Shown: positions 34,298 to 43,165, counted from the stretch's first letter. The stretch is 43,444 nt of DNA from Candidatus Aenigmatarchaeota archaeon (GCA_016195275.1 JACPZZ010000010.1:1-43444); one strand, 5' to 3'. Program-made: numbers and translations. The notes: generated by a model not told the origin, from the letters alone.

Positions 34298-36196
34298 ATG
34301 GTAGATTTTTTGCTAAACAGGATGAACGGCGAATTCCTTTTCACATACCCGCCGGACCAGAACGGCATACAGGACTCTTTTGGATTTTCCGGCAATTATC
34401 CGGGCATACTCATAAACCCGACAGGGCCGCTTGGTTTTATCTCGCTCCTTTATATTAAAACCATGCTACAGCTGCCCAAGTGGGGCTATGGTGTTTACAA
34501 ACACATAGACAGTTTTGAAATAAATCCCACGTACCGTGAGTATTACGCTGCCACTCTTGCGACTAAACAGGACCTTGAGGGAAAGATTAAAGCCGGACTG
34601 GAATCCGCATCACGGGCGATAAGCGATTACGAATTGTTAGCCCACGACCACAGGAAATACGAGGATTATCTTACGTACCTAAACAATTACGGGCAGGGTA
34701 TGAAAGATCTGGAAAAGGCTAGGAAGGAAAAGAACGAAGACGGCGCAAAAAAAGCAGAACGGATGATTCTCGAAGCTAACACATCGTTGAAAGCCGTTTT
34801 CATAGACCAAGTCGATGTCCATACGGGCGAAGGCGTTGCGCTTAAACTGATAGTCAGCCGCTGGCCGAACATTATTGTCGACTTTATGAAACTTGAGGAC
34901 GACATGACAACGTCCGAGGACATTGTGAAAAGGCTGGTTCCGAAAATAACAACCGCCGAGGCTGTTGTTTTAGCGACCAAAAATAAATTGTTTACCCGAT
35001 GGAAAGAGCTTTTCAGGGGGGCTGTGACGCAAAGATACCTTAACATACTTAGTTTGATGAATGCCCGCAGGAAAAGCATAGAACAATACAAAAAATGGCT
35101 AAGGCCTTACATCATACAGCACGAACTGCTGCAAGAAAGCCAGGAAAAGGGCGGATCGGCTTTAGGACCAGCTTCCGGATCTTCTGCAGGCCAAGGCGGA
35201 AAAAGTTTAACACACAGGCTTAAGGCCGGCGCGCACGCCATGTCTTTCCATGATATCGCAGCTTATGCATGGAAGCCATTTGCGCCCGGCGACATGTACC
35301 GCGCGAGCGTGGAGAGAAAAGAAATAGATGTGAAGCTGGAATTTTTGGGTAAAGACACGAGCGACAGGGGGAGGGCTGAAGATACGGCTATACTCCAAAG
35401 GTTCGGGTTGAGTTACGATAATGTAAAAGGCGGAAAATTCACGACGAATTTCTGGCTGAACCCTTATGATATTGTTGCAAAGGTTGGATTGTACGGCGAA
35501 AAGGCGGGCAGCAAAAGCGGGCGCATAGCTGACGGAGGAAAATGCCTTGTAGACGAATATCCGTGGATAAAACCAAAGGAGATAGAGGCGCAGGCGATAA
35601 GGCTGATCAAGGATTCCGAGGGCCAGCAAAGAAATTATTACAACACCTTGTTGCTGCACCCGGACTATATGTATTATATTCTTTGGGATCTGATATTCTC
35701 GCGCGCAATAATCAGCATCCCGCAGGGCACGGTAGACGACGGTTTCGTGTTTATCAAAATAGCGTTCATAAGCCAGAACGTTTTGCTTGTGAAACTTATC
35801 GAGCGCTGGGCCTCGGAGCAGAGATTCGACCGCAATGTGGAAGAAGTTTTAGGTTTAACAGCCATAGACGAAAAAGAAGACATAGACGCGTCGATAACAG
35901 GCAACATGGAGGTTGAGGCTAAAAAGAAATTTTCCGCCCTGTACGAAAAGGCGGACGGCAAGGATAAAGGGAAAGAAGAAAAAGGCTTCGACTTTATCAA
36001 ATCCATCGAGCACAGATTAAACGAGCTTAGCAACGGGCTGCAAATTTTCGGCATGAATTTCCAGCTTTTCAAGAAGGGGCCTTATGAAACGAATTTAAGA
36101 GACCGCATAACGCGCCAATTCTCCAAGGCCTTTGCGGACACGTACCGCGACGAGTTTATCAGCTGGTTCGAGGACGCGGCAAAAATCGGAGACTAA
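34298..36196 (+). CDS. Uncharacterised 632-residue protein
   Basis: I do not recognise the family. The N-terminal 60 residues contain FLFTYPPDQNGIQDSFGFSG and a PTGPLGFISLLYIKTM hydrophobic stretch. Residues about 85-270 are highly charged and helical (probable coiled coils, e.g. KDLEKARKEKNEDGAKKAE). A Gly/Ser-rich linker lies near 285-300. The C-terminal half is mixed, with WLNPYDIVAKVGLYGE and a helical RVLDLIFSRAI-like region. No signal peptide. It is the first large gene of a same-strand block with the TIM-barrel protein (36310) and two nucleotidyltransferases, and follows a 54-residue membrane protein by 4 bases. The order suggests that these proteins work together; the job is unknown. 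Confidence 0.75.
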   Translation: MVDFLLNRMNGEFLFTYPPDQNGIQDSFGFSGNYPGILINPTGPLGFISLLYIKTMLQLPKWGYGVYKHIDSFEINPTYREYYAATLATKQDLEGKIKAGLESASRAISDYELLAHDHRKYEDYLTYLNNYGQGMKDLEKARKEKNEDGAKKAERMILEANTSLKAVFIDQVDVHTGEGVALKLIVSRWPNIIVDFMKLEDDMTTSEDIVKRLVPKITTAEAVVLATKNKLFTRWKELFRGAVTQRYLNILSLMNARRKSIEQYKKWLRPYIIQHELLQESQEKGGSALGPASGSSAGQGGKSLTHRLKAGAHAMSFHDIAAYAWKPFAPGDMYRASVERKEIDVKLEFLGKDTSDRGRAEDTAILQRFGLSYDNVKGGKFTTNFWLNPYDIVAKVGLYGEKAGSKSGRIADGGKCLVDEYPWIKPKEIEAQAIRLIKDSEGQQRNYYNTLLLHPDYMYYILWDLIFSRAIISIPQGTVDDGFVFIKIAFISQNVLLVKLIERWASEQRFDRNVEEVLGLTAIDEKEDIDASITGNMEVEAKKKFSALYEKADGKDKGKEEKGFDFIKSIEHRLNELSNGLQIFGMNFQLFKKGPYETNLRDRITRQFSKAFADTYRDEFISWFEDAAKIGD

Positions 36197-36202
36197 ATAA
36201 GC

Positions 36203-36281
36203 CTTTCTTTTTTAAAAAAAGAAAGCCTTAACAGCGAAAATCAACGGATTTTCGCGTGTAGGAAACTAAAAGTTTCCTACA
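36203..36281. promoter_or_regulatory. Three consecutive hairpins between the 632- and 667-residue protein genes
   Basis: In the 113-bp gap, three inverted repeats follow one another: CTTTCTTTTTT/AAAAAAGAAAG (36203-36225), GCGAAAATC/GATTTTCGC (36234-36255) and TGTAGGAAACT/AGTTTCCTACA (36257-36281). The last two are perfect with 3-4 base loops. GGTGA at 36299-36303 then serves the next gene. They could set mRNA stability or processing, or partial termination. Confidence 0.6.
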
Positions 36282-36309
36282 GGGAAAGAAAAAATCGTGG
36301 TGAAATAAA

Positions 36310-38313
36310 ATGGTTTACACAATAGGCGTGTCAAGCGGCTGGTGGGGTATAGCCAAAACGCCGGATTTACTGGGTCTGGGGTTAAAGGCGATGAGCGCAG
36401 CCACTTATGGGGTGACTTTTGTACAATTAGACATAGAATCGCCGTCAGAATTCATGGAGCCTCTGCTTGAACAGCAATTAACTATTGCGCGCGAAGATTT
36501 GGGATTAAATTACGGCATACACGGCGAGTTTGACTTAAAATTAGAACATGCCGTAAAAGACATCTGGGACATTTTTCACGAGCGTTTGGTAGACCACATA
36601 CGCGGCGCTGTGAGAACGAAAACGTCGTATATGCATTTCCACGCCTCTTCCGAGCCGCCGCCGACAATCGGATCTTCAATGTTAGGTTACAGGTTTCAAA
36701 GATTAGTCGCGCCAGACGGCAATACATTGTACAGGATATTGAACTATTTTACAGCCAGCGGGGAAGGCGAAAACAGGAAATTCACATCGAAAGAATACCC
36801 GCATCTTACACACGAACAAATCGTACTGGTCAGAAGAATACTGCTCGAAAACTTCGTAGTGGGTGGCGGGCCGGAAGCGACGGATCCGCGGCACCGGGAA
36901 TTCCAGGACAGGGCAAACGATTTTTTGGCGCCGATCGCGGGCATAGCCATAGGCGAAGTCCGCGAAAGCATAAGCAAGATAATGTGGCAGGATATGAAAA
37001 TAGACCTTGAAAAAGATCTGCGCGCGCTCGGCCCGACGATACAGCTGCCCGGCGAGCCCCAGCCTATAAATACCGAGGACTTTATCAGGCAATCCACCGA
37101 ACGGATAAACAGGGGAACACTTCCAATAGATAACTATGTTACGATCATAATCAACCTTCTTAACAGGCACGGAGAACAGCTGGATCAGTATTTCATCCGG
37201 ATGAGGAACAGGGTCAGGGAAAAGCTGCACGATTACGCCGAAGGGTTTATTAAAGAGGAAATGATCAACAAATACGTTCCGTTTTTCGGCTATGATGAGA
37301 GACTGGCGTATGAAATTGTCGGCAGACTTCTGCAAGGCTCCACGCAATGGAAAATCATATGCCACACCGATTATGTGCGCGCCCAACTAACAGCCCAGTT
37401 CAAGGCCGAAGGAAAGGCTTTCCGCGGCGATGAGGACATTACCGTTGATAATTTGCTGCGAAGCCATGACCGGCGCGTGCAGGCGTTAGTATCCACAGTT
37501 GTGGCCATGGAATATATCAACGGCCATTTCTCCGCATCAATGCAATACAGAAATCCTGATACGGGAAAATTTACGATTGAAAAAAACAAGAACGGCAAAG
37601 ACCTGAATCTTAAGGAATACATAAAGGAAAACAAGTTCGTAGTGACGTTTGAGACGCCCCAAATCACGGAAAAACAGGAAGGCTTGCTGAGAATCGTGCG
37701 TTCTGAGCACATTTACCACCTTGTCAAAAAAATACGCGAGTTTAACGGCGACGCAAATTACCTTTCGGACCTGGTTTTCATTTCACTGGATTTCGAGCAC
37801 ATGCTGACACACAACTTGAACATCGACCTTGAGATCACGGAATTACCGCAGGATGGCGGCGCGTTGTGCAAAGTCATTCATGTGGGGCAGCCGAAACCGA
37901 TACATCCTGCGCACGCACCCATATACGTGGGCTCGGAGGCACAGGAGTTGATTTATCGTTACCTTTTCGAATTGAGGAAAAAAGGATTCAAGGACGGGTG
38001 GATTATCTTTGAAAGGGGAGGCGGGCAGAGCCCGTTAGAGTGGATGCGGTCCAGCGTTTATGCAATGAGACTGATTGTCGAATACCTTGAAAAAGAAATG
38101 GATCCTGACAAACTGCCGCCGGAATTTTATGGCATTTCACCCGAGTCAGAGTTTTCAGAACAGCGTCAATTGGTGGTCATACAGAACCATTTTTTTGCGC
38201 CGCTTGCCGGAACGCTAGCGGTCCCGGAAGAGGAGCATACATTCCTCGGGCGCACAGCCACGGAAAGGCCTGGTTTGGCTCCTGAAAAATGGAAGAAGGA
38301 AGAACTCCGTTAG
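36310..38313 (+). CDS. TIM-barrel (AP endonuclease 2/sugar isomerase-like) protein with a large insertion
   Basis: 667 residues. The first 120 look like strands 1-3 of an AP_endonuc_2-type barrel, with possible metal ligands His 71 and Glu 73 (IHGEFD) and His 111 (FHASSEPP). The barrel seems to resume near residue 440: Glu 448 (TFETP), Asp 494, Glu 496 and His 497 (SLDFEH), His 524 (HVGQP) and Glu 568 (FERGG). About 300 helical residues lie between the halves. Endonuclease IV and sugar isomerases share this ligand pattern but lack such an insertion. ATG follows GGTGA. Whether it acts on DNA, RNA or sugars is unknown. Neighbouring nucleotidyltransferases hint at nucleic-acid or RNA work. Confidence 0.65.
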   Translation: MVYTIGVSSGWWGIAKTPDLLGLGLKAMSAATYGVTFVQLDIESPSEFMEPLLEQQLTIAREDLGLNYGIHGEFDLKLEHAVKDIWDIFHERLVDHIRGAVRTKTSYMHFHASSEPPPTIGSSMLGYRFQRLVAPDGNTLYRILNYFTASGEGENRKFTSKEYPHLTHEQIVLVRRILLENFVVGGGPEATDPRHREFQDRANDFLAPIAGIAIGEVRESISKIMWQDMKIDLEKDLRALGPTIQLPGEPQPINTEDFIRQSTERINRGTLPIDNYVTIIINLLNRHGEQLDQYFIRMRNRVREKLHDYAEGFIKEEMINKYVPFFGYDERLAYEIVGRLLQGSTQWKIICHTDYVRAQLTAQFKAEGKAFRGDEDITVDNLLRSHDRRVQALVSTVVAMEYINGHFSASMQYRNPDTGKFTIEKNKNGKDLNLKEYIKENKFVVTFETPQITEKQEGLLRIVRSEHIYHLVKKIREFNGDANYLSDLVFISLDFEHMLTHNLNIDLEITELPQDGGALCKVIHVGQPKPIHPAHAPIYVGSEAQELIYRYLFELRKKGFKDGWIIFERGGGQSPLEWMRSSVYAMRLIVEYLEKEMDPDKLPPEFYGISPESEFSEQRQLVVIQNHFFAPLAGTLAVPEEEHTFLGRTATERPGLAPEKWKKEELR

Positions 38314-38360
38314 AAGTTTATATTATAGCATGTCTTTTCTTTAATGGCTGAGGTTGTCAG

Positions 38361-39152
38361 ATGGAAGCAGAAAAAAAGGCTAATGAGGGTTACGAGCCGA
38401 AGGCGCGCGTGTCCAAGGCGATGAAATTCGCAAAGATCGTGCGCGACCAGTTTCCCGATTACGTAAAAGGCATACTGCTTTTCGGTTCTGCGGCCAAGGG
38501 CGCAAAAAAGGCCGGCGATGTTGATGTGCTGATTATCCTTGACGACACAGACCCGAAGATATTTCCCGAACAGATAGACCGCGTGGACGAAAACATAAGG
38601 CTGATAGCGGATAGGATCGGGGATTTGCACCCTCAAGTCCATACGATAACGGATTTCTGGGACTGGATACGGCACGGAGACCCGATACTTTTTAATTTTT
38701 TGCGTTACGGCTATCCGATTTACGATGCCGGATTCCTAAAGCCGACACAGCGGCTGTTAGAAGCAGGAAGGATAACGCCGTCCCAGGAAGCGATAAGGTT
38801 ATACTCAAAGATAGCTCCGAAGAACGTGGAAAAGGCTGAAAACTATATCCGGGCCGCTATTATCAGGTATTATGATGCCATGACCGCGTCTGCGCAGGCC
38901 GTATCAATGTTAGCGTACAAACACCAACCGGAGCCAAGAGAGATACCTTCGGTTTTGGAAAGGATGGTTAAAGAAAATAAATTAAACCACAGATACGTGG
39001 ATTATTACATACACGCTTTCCAGCTGTGGAAGAAAATAGACCACAAAGAAATCAAGAACATACCCGGTGACGTGCTGGAGAAGCAAAGAACAGAGGCCAA
39101 CGAATTCGTGGACGTTATGAACACGTTCCTCAAAGGCTATACAGAGGAGTAA
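38361..39152 (+). CDS. Nucleotidyltransferase fused to a HEPN-like helical domain
   Basis: 263 residues. The N-terminal MNT-type nucleotidyltransferase has LLFGSAAKGAKKAGDVDVLIIL (G42-S43; Asp 53 and Asp 55); the Ser before the first Asp is Gly. The third acidic residue is probably in TITDFWDW. The C-terminal 130 residues are helical (NYIRAAIIRYYDAMTASAQA), resembling HEPN domains, but I see no clear RxxxxH RNase motif. Separate MNT and HEPN proteins form toxin-antitoxin pairs that adenylylate the partner; a fused form could regulate itself. The next gene is a paralog starting 2 bases after the stop. Confidence 0.78.
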   Translation: MEAEKKANEGYEPKARVSKAMKFAKIVRDQFPDYVKGILLFGSAAKGAKKAGDVDVLIILDDTDPKIFPEQIDRVDENIRLIADRIGDLHPQVHTITDFWDWIRHGDPILFNFLRYGYPIYDAGFLKPTQRLLEAGRITPSQEAIRLYSKIAPKNVEKAENYIRAAIIRYYDAMTASAQAVSMLAYKHQPEPREIPSVLERMVKENKLNHRYVDYYIHAFQLWKKIDHKEIKNIPGDVLEKQRTEANEFVDVMNTFLKGYTEE

Positions 39153-39154
39153 CC

Positions 39155-40285
39155 ATGGAACTTAAAAGAATTCCCAAAAGGAAATCGATAAAGGACATAG
39201 CGCGCAAACGCAGGGCGGACATGATCAAAGCGCTTACGCAAAAAATACTGGACAAGTTCGGCAAATACGTGAAGTGCGTGGTTTTGGTCGGGTCGGTTGC
39301 GAGAGATGAGTTCCGAAGCAATTCCGATATAGACATGTTTTTAGTCATCGACGACACAAAGATGAATTTCACGCCCGAAGAAAAGAGAAGGATAGACGTC
39401 GAGATTGACATAGCCGCCCAGGAGATAAACAAGGATATTATTGTGCAGCCGGCATACACGCTGACGGAATTTTGGGATATGGTGAGAACATCACACCCGT
39501 TAATTTACAATTTCATACGCGACGGAATACCGGTTTTCGATACAGGTTTTTTCATGCCGATAAAACGTCTTCTTGAGCTCGGCCGCATACCTGCGACGAA
39601 AGAGGCTGCGGACGCGTTACTTGACAAAGCGCCAAAAAGGCTACGAAGAATTACAGAGGTAAAGTTATACATGGTGGCAGAAGACTGTTATTATGCCATG
39701 CTTGACATGACGCAAGCGGTTTTGATGTCATTGGGCTTTTCACCCCCGTCGCCGGGACGGGCCGCCGAAGAATTTCGCAAGCACCTTGTTGACACAAAAA
39801 TCATAGAGGGAAAATACGCAGACTGGTTAGACGGAATAAACCAATTCCGCAAAGACGTCGAACATAAAAAAATCAACGACATCAAAGGTTCTGATTTAGA
39901 CGAGTGGATAAAAAAAGCCGACGAATTTGTCAACAGGATGCTGCAAATTGCCGATGCGCTTGAGTTAAAGAAAAAAGAGCGGATCGTCGAAAAAAGCTAC
40001 GATGTCATGACAAAGGCGATAGTGGCGGCGTTGAAATCCGTGAACAAATTACCGGGCGACCAGGCGGAGATACCGAACGCGTTCAGGAAATACCTGGTGG
40101 AAGAAGGCTTGGTCGAAAAACATTACGCTGACATATTCAGCCATCTTGAAGACATGAGGAAAAAGGTGCGTGAAGGCAAGATAACCGAATTAACGGACAA
40201 GGAAATATATTCACACAGGGAGTATGTAAGGAAATTTATACACCACGTAGGAAAAATAGTGAAGGATGAGGAGCCGGCGCAATGA
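39155..40285 (+). CDS. Nucleotidyltransferase with two HEPN-like helical domains
   Basis: 376 residues. The nucleotidyltransferase core is VVLVGSVARDEFRSNSDIDMFLVID (G46-S47, S57, Asp 58, Asp 60), closer to consensus than its neighbour, with TLTEFWDM as third motif. Residues about 150-265 match the HEPN-like part of the neighbour (LYMVAEDCYYAMLDMTQAVL). Residues about 275-370 look like a second copy (SYDVMTKAIVAALKSVNK), ending REYVRKFIHHVGKIV. GGAG precedes the ATG, 2 bases after the previous stop, so both are translated together. Probably a regulatory or toxin-antitoxin-like enzyme pair; substrate unknown. Confidence 0.76.
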   Translation: MELKRIPKRKSIKDIARKRRADMIKALTQKILDKFGKYVKCVVLVGSVARDEFRSNSDIDMFLVIDDTKMNFTPEEKRRIDVEIDIAAQEINKDIIVQPAYTLTEFWDMVRTSHPLIYNFIRDGIPVFDTGFFMPIKRLLELGRIPATKEAADALLDKAPKRLRRITEVKLYMVAEDCYYAMLDMTQAVLMSLGFSPPSPGRAAEEFRKHLVDTKIIEGKYADWLDGINQFRKDVEHKKINDIKGSDLDEWIKKADEFVNRMLQIADALELKKKERIVEKSYDVMTKAIVAALKSVNKLPGDQAEIPNAFRKYLVEEGLVEKHYADIFSHLEDMRKKVREGKITELTDKEIYSHREYVRKFIHHVGKIVKDEEPAQ

Positions 40286-40312
40286 TTTAACACCGCGCAC
40301 TGAGAATAACTT

Positions 40313-41410
40313 ATGAAAATTTCAAATGAAGGGTCAGTTTCGCTTCATTTACCGGACAGCAGGAAAGAAGTTTTTTACAACCCTGAAATGGAGCTTTCAA
40401 GGGACATATCTGTAGCATTTTTACAGGTTGTAGGCAACAGAAATTTTGTCGTGTGCGATTTATTGTCAGGTGGGGGCGCACGGGCGATCAGGTATGCAAA
40501 AGAGACCAGTGCCAAAAAAGTTTTTGCAAATGATGCCAACGAATATGCGGCCAGGTATGTAAAAGAAAACGCAGCCCTAAACGAGGCAGAGAACAGGGTT
40601 TCTGTGTCATGTATGGGCGCCAATGATTTTCTTTCCAGGCATAAAAATCTCTTCGATTTTATAGACATAGACCCGTTCGGTTCGCCGGTTTATTTCATGG
40701 AAGAACTGGCCAAATCGTCGAAACCGGATTCTTATCTGGCGCTTACAGCCACGGATTGCGGCGCATTGGCCGGCGTATTCCCAAAGACGTGCGCAGAAAG
40801 ATACGGCATCAAACTTGATCGAACGGAATGCTACAAGGAGGTTGGCGTGCGCAACCTTGTCGGAATGGCGGCAGCGCATTTTAAGCCGCACAGCCTGTTC
40901 GTGCGGCCCTTGTTGTCACATGCAACCGAACATTATTTCAGGGTATTCCTTAAGATAAGCCGTATTGGAAAGTTAAATACAAAATATTTTTACCATTGCG
41001 GAAAATGCGGGTATTGCACGTTCAAAAGCGTGGCTAAATGCAAATACTGCAAATCCACGGCATCCAAACTGGGTCCTGTGTGGGCATCCAGCCTTTACGA
41101 CAAGGCTGTGTGCCTTGAAATCGCAGAAAAACTTAAGCAGCGGTTTAGAAAATCCGCTGAGGCGAGAAAACTGGTATTTACTATACTGGACGAATGCGAC
41201 CAGCCGTTTTACTACAATATACACAAAATATCCGAGCGGCTATCTGCGAATACGCCGGGAATGAAAAATATAATCCGCGAACTAAAAAAACGCGGACACG
41301 AAGCTACAAGGACACAGTTTTCCAACACTTCGATAAAAACGGATGCCGGGTTAGACAATATCAAAGAAATCATAAAGACTTTCGGTGGACAGCAACCACG
41401 GAAGCGATGA
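40313..41410 (+). CDS. trm1: tRNA (guanine26-N2)-dimethyltransferase
   Basis: 365 residues. FYNPEMELSRD (21-31) and DLLSGGGARAIRYA (49-62, SAM-binding; the usual AGTG is SGGG) are Trm1 motifs. IDIDPFG (117-123) is the catalytic DPFG, and TATDCGALAG follows. The C-terminal domain has a zinc ribbon CGKCGYC ... CKYC. Trm1 methylates G26 of tRNA twice with SAM, stabilising the fold. ATG at 40313. The 3' end overlaps the convergent pilin-like gene by 41 bases. SAM would come from the window's own MetK. Confidence 0.93.
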   Translation: MKISNEGSVSLHLPDSRKEVFYNPEMELSRDISVAFLQVVGNRNFVVCDLLSGGGARAIRYAKETSAKKVFANDANEYAARYVKENAALNEAENRVSVSCMGANDFLSRHKNLFDFIDIDPFGSPVYFMEELAKSSKPDSYLALTATDCGALAGVFPKTCAERYGIKLDRTECYKEVGVRNLVGMAAAHFKPHSLFVRPLLSHATEHYFRVFLKISRIGKLNTKYFYHCGKCGYCTFKSVAKCKYCKSTASKLGPVWASSLYDKAVCLEIAEKLKQRFRKSAEARKLVFTILDECDQPFYYNIHKISERLSANTPGMKNIIRELKKRGHEATRTQFSNTSIKTDAGLDNIKEIIKTFGGQQPRKR

Positions 41411-41942
41411 CGATCAAAAAGAACCAGGCCGGCCCGATATCCGGAACGTTAGCTGTGCTGACAAAGGACCTTATCCCGAAGGACATGTTGTCCTTGTTGT
41501 TATCCGTGTTTATGACGGTTATGTTGAAATTAACTTCGTTGTTCCTTGCTATCAAACCTTTTACCGTAATTTCCGCGAACGCTGTGCCTCCGTGGGGCAC
41601 GGAGATGGTGGGCGTCGTCGCGACGAGGGACAGCTCAGGCGTGAAGTTAGGATAGTAATTTATGGAATATGTTTTTGCGGCTGGGTCTTTGTTTGTAACC
41701 CTGCCCCTGATGACGGTGCTTCCGTCCAGAGGAACAAGAACAAGGTACACCTTATCCGGGTCCAAAATACATGCGGTTGTGCAGAAATCCTCTATTTGAG
41801 GGTAGAGCCCGCCTCCTGTCGTTCTTCCCAGAATGCCGCTGAACCAGGCGTATGCTATGCCTGCCAGAGTCATGACGCCTACGAGCAGCATTACAGCGGA
41901 GATTACGGTGACTGCACCTTTTTTCCGGGTTAAGAGGCGCAT
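41370..41942 (-). CDS. Pilin-like secreted protein with class III signal peptide and C-terminal anchor
   Basis: About 190 residues from ATG at 41942. The start MRLLTRKKGAVTVISAVML has a basic stretch, KKG/A cleavage site and a hydrophobic helix, as in archaeal type IV pilins processed by EppA/FlaK-type peptidases. An upstream in-frame ATG at 41981 is less likely. The middle is a beta-rich extracellular domain with NFT and NIT-type sequons (possible N-glycosylation by the window's OST). The C-terminus IGPAWFFLIVIASVVAVHRK is a second helix followed by basic residues, like an archaeosortase-type sorting tail, which is unusual in a pilin. Function inferred. Confidence 0.65.
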   Translation of the reverse strand: MRLLTRKKGAVTVISAVMLLVGVMTLAGIAYAWFSGILGRTTGGGLYPQIEDFCTTACILDPDKVYLVLVPLDGSTVIRGRVTNKDPAAKTYSINYYPNFTPELSLVATTPTISVPHGGTAFAEITVKGLIARNNEVNFNITVINTDNNKDNMSFGIRSFVSTANVPDIGPAWFFLIVIASVVAVHRKSL

Positions 41943-42020
41943 GAATAAACTATCCCGCCAACACGGATAAATGCACTTCAAGATAGATTGAACTGGAGTT
42001 TATTAGAAAATAGAACCGGC

Positions 42021-42224
42021 TTATCTCGAGCCGAGCCTTCTTGACTTGACGAATTTCCAGATTCTCTTGGTCATTTCGCTCGGGCCTATCGGCTTTGAAC
42101 CGAAAACCTGTTCCAAAGTTTCCTCCCGGCCGGCAAAATTTATGGAAAACCCGCCGAATGCCTTCTTTTTGCCGCCTGATGTTTTGGCAGCCTTTTTTGC
42201 GCTTTTCTTGAACATTCCGAACAT
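42021..42224 (-). CDS. Small basic protein, SWIB-domain-like C-terminus
   Basis: 67 residues. The first 25 are very basic (FKKSAKKAAKTSGGKKKAFG). The rest, FGSKPIGPSEMTKRIWKFVK, resembles the SWIB/MDM2 core (IGxxxxsxxEVxKKIWEYIK) found in chromatin proteins. A role in nucleoid or RNA binding is plausible but uncertain. ATG at 42222-42224, with AAGGGG a few bases upstream. A different frame of the same region has no such features. Lone gene between the pilin-like gene and the HExxH gene. Confidence 0.5.
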   Translation of the reverse strand: MFGMFKKSAKKAAKTSGGKKKAFGGFSINFAGREETLEQVFGSKPIGPSEMTKRIWKFVKSRRLGSR

Positions 42225-42312
42225 GCATTGCCCCTTATTGAATATTATTCGTAAACCGGCCTTTTAAAGATATGTGTAAAAGCCTTTTAATTTTGCTGAA
42301 ATAAGAAATATC

Positions 42313-43095
42313 ATGAGTTTTTACAGGAGCCTTGTCGACGAACTTTTTTCCGGCGGTTCTTTTCAAAGGCACACTTATGCGGAACCGGCCGCGATAGAAT
42401 ATGGGGGCGATAACAACCACCTTAACAAGGTTCGGTCTATTTTTAGCGAGGGTTATTCTTCCCTGAAGGGCTGGATGGCCAAAAATGGAATGCGCGGGCG
42501 TGTGTCTCCTGACCGTATAGAGGTCGGTGATTTTTTCAGGCCGGAAAACGGGTATTTTGTACGCACGCCCGAAGGCGGCTATTTTTTACCCGACGGGCAG
42601 ATTGAGGCCATGAGGTACAGAGACGGTTTTGGCCGGGATGTGGTTGCTCTGGATGAAGGGCTGATACCCGGCACGCCAAAAAATAACTGGGCCAAAAATT
42701 TCTACAGTAACGCACGAGAGAACGTTAGACAGCTTTACAGCAAATATTCAAACCTGAGACCTTTGCTCAGCGGCTTGGACGAGATTTACAAAGGGATCCT
42801 TCGTACAATCCAGGATGGCAGGGGCGCGGTTTACACAATGACGCACGAACTTTCACACAGACTAACAGAGCACATGCAAACAAGAGAGGTTAACGAGGCT
42901 GCGACCGACCTTATAACCGAGAGCGCCCTTTCAAGGGACGATAGCGTCGGGGCGTACCACTATTTCAAAAAACATTTGAAAGATGTCCTGCGGTCCGCGG
43001 ACACCAAGGTTTCGGATATTATAAAAAATTCCTGGCTGAGCAGGCAGATCGAGGATATTTACAACTGGAGAAGACACGGATACAGGTCTGTTTGA
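42313..43095 (+). CDS. Putative HExxH zinc metalloprotease
   Basis: 260 residues. THELSHRLTEHM contains HELSH (178-182) with a downstream Glu in VNEAATDLITE (Glu 195), the arrangement of gluzincin-type peptidases (HExxH plus Glu). No signal peptide or membrane helix, so it should be cytoplasmic. The N-terminal 170 residues carry FRPENGYFVRTPEGGYFLP, an uncharacterised domain. A TTTAATTTT TATA-like element lies about 28 bases before the ATG, consistent with leaderless transcription. Family beyond the motif is not recognised; the substrate is unknown. Confidence 0.65.
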   Translation: MSFYRSLVDELFSGGSFQRHTYAEPAAIEYGGDNNHLNKVRSIFSEGYSSLKGWMAKNGMRGRVSPDRIEVGDFFRPENGYFVRTPEGGYFLPDGQIEAMRYRDGFGRDVVALDEGLIPGTPKNNWAKNFYSNARENVRQLYSKYSNLRPLLSGLDEIYKGILRTIQDGRGAVYTMTHELSHRLTEHMQTREVNEAATDLITESALSRDDSVGAYHYFKKHLKDVLRSADTKVSDIIKNSWLSRQIEDIYNWRRHGYRSV

Positions 43096-43165
43096 TTTCT
43101 ATAGGAACATTTTGCCTTGTATAGGAATCCCGTCCACCCGAAATTCGGATAACTAATAATTTCCA

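Noticed and set aside
41950-42228. Longer overlapping frame on the minus strand at the SWIB-like gene
   Set aside because: It has no family resemblance, while the 67-residue frame shows a SWIB-like core and a basic N-terminus.
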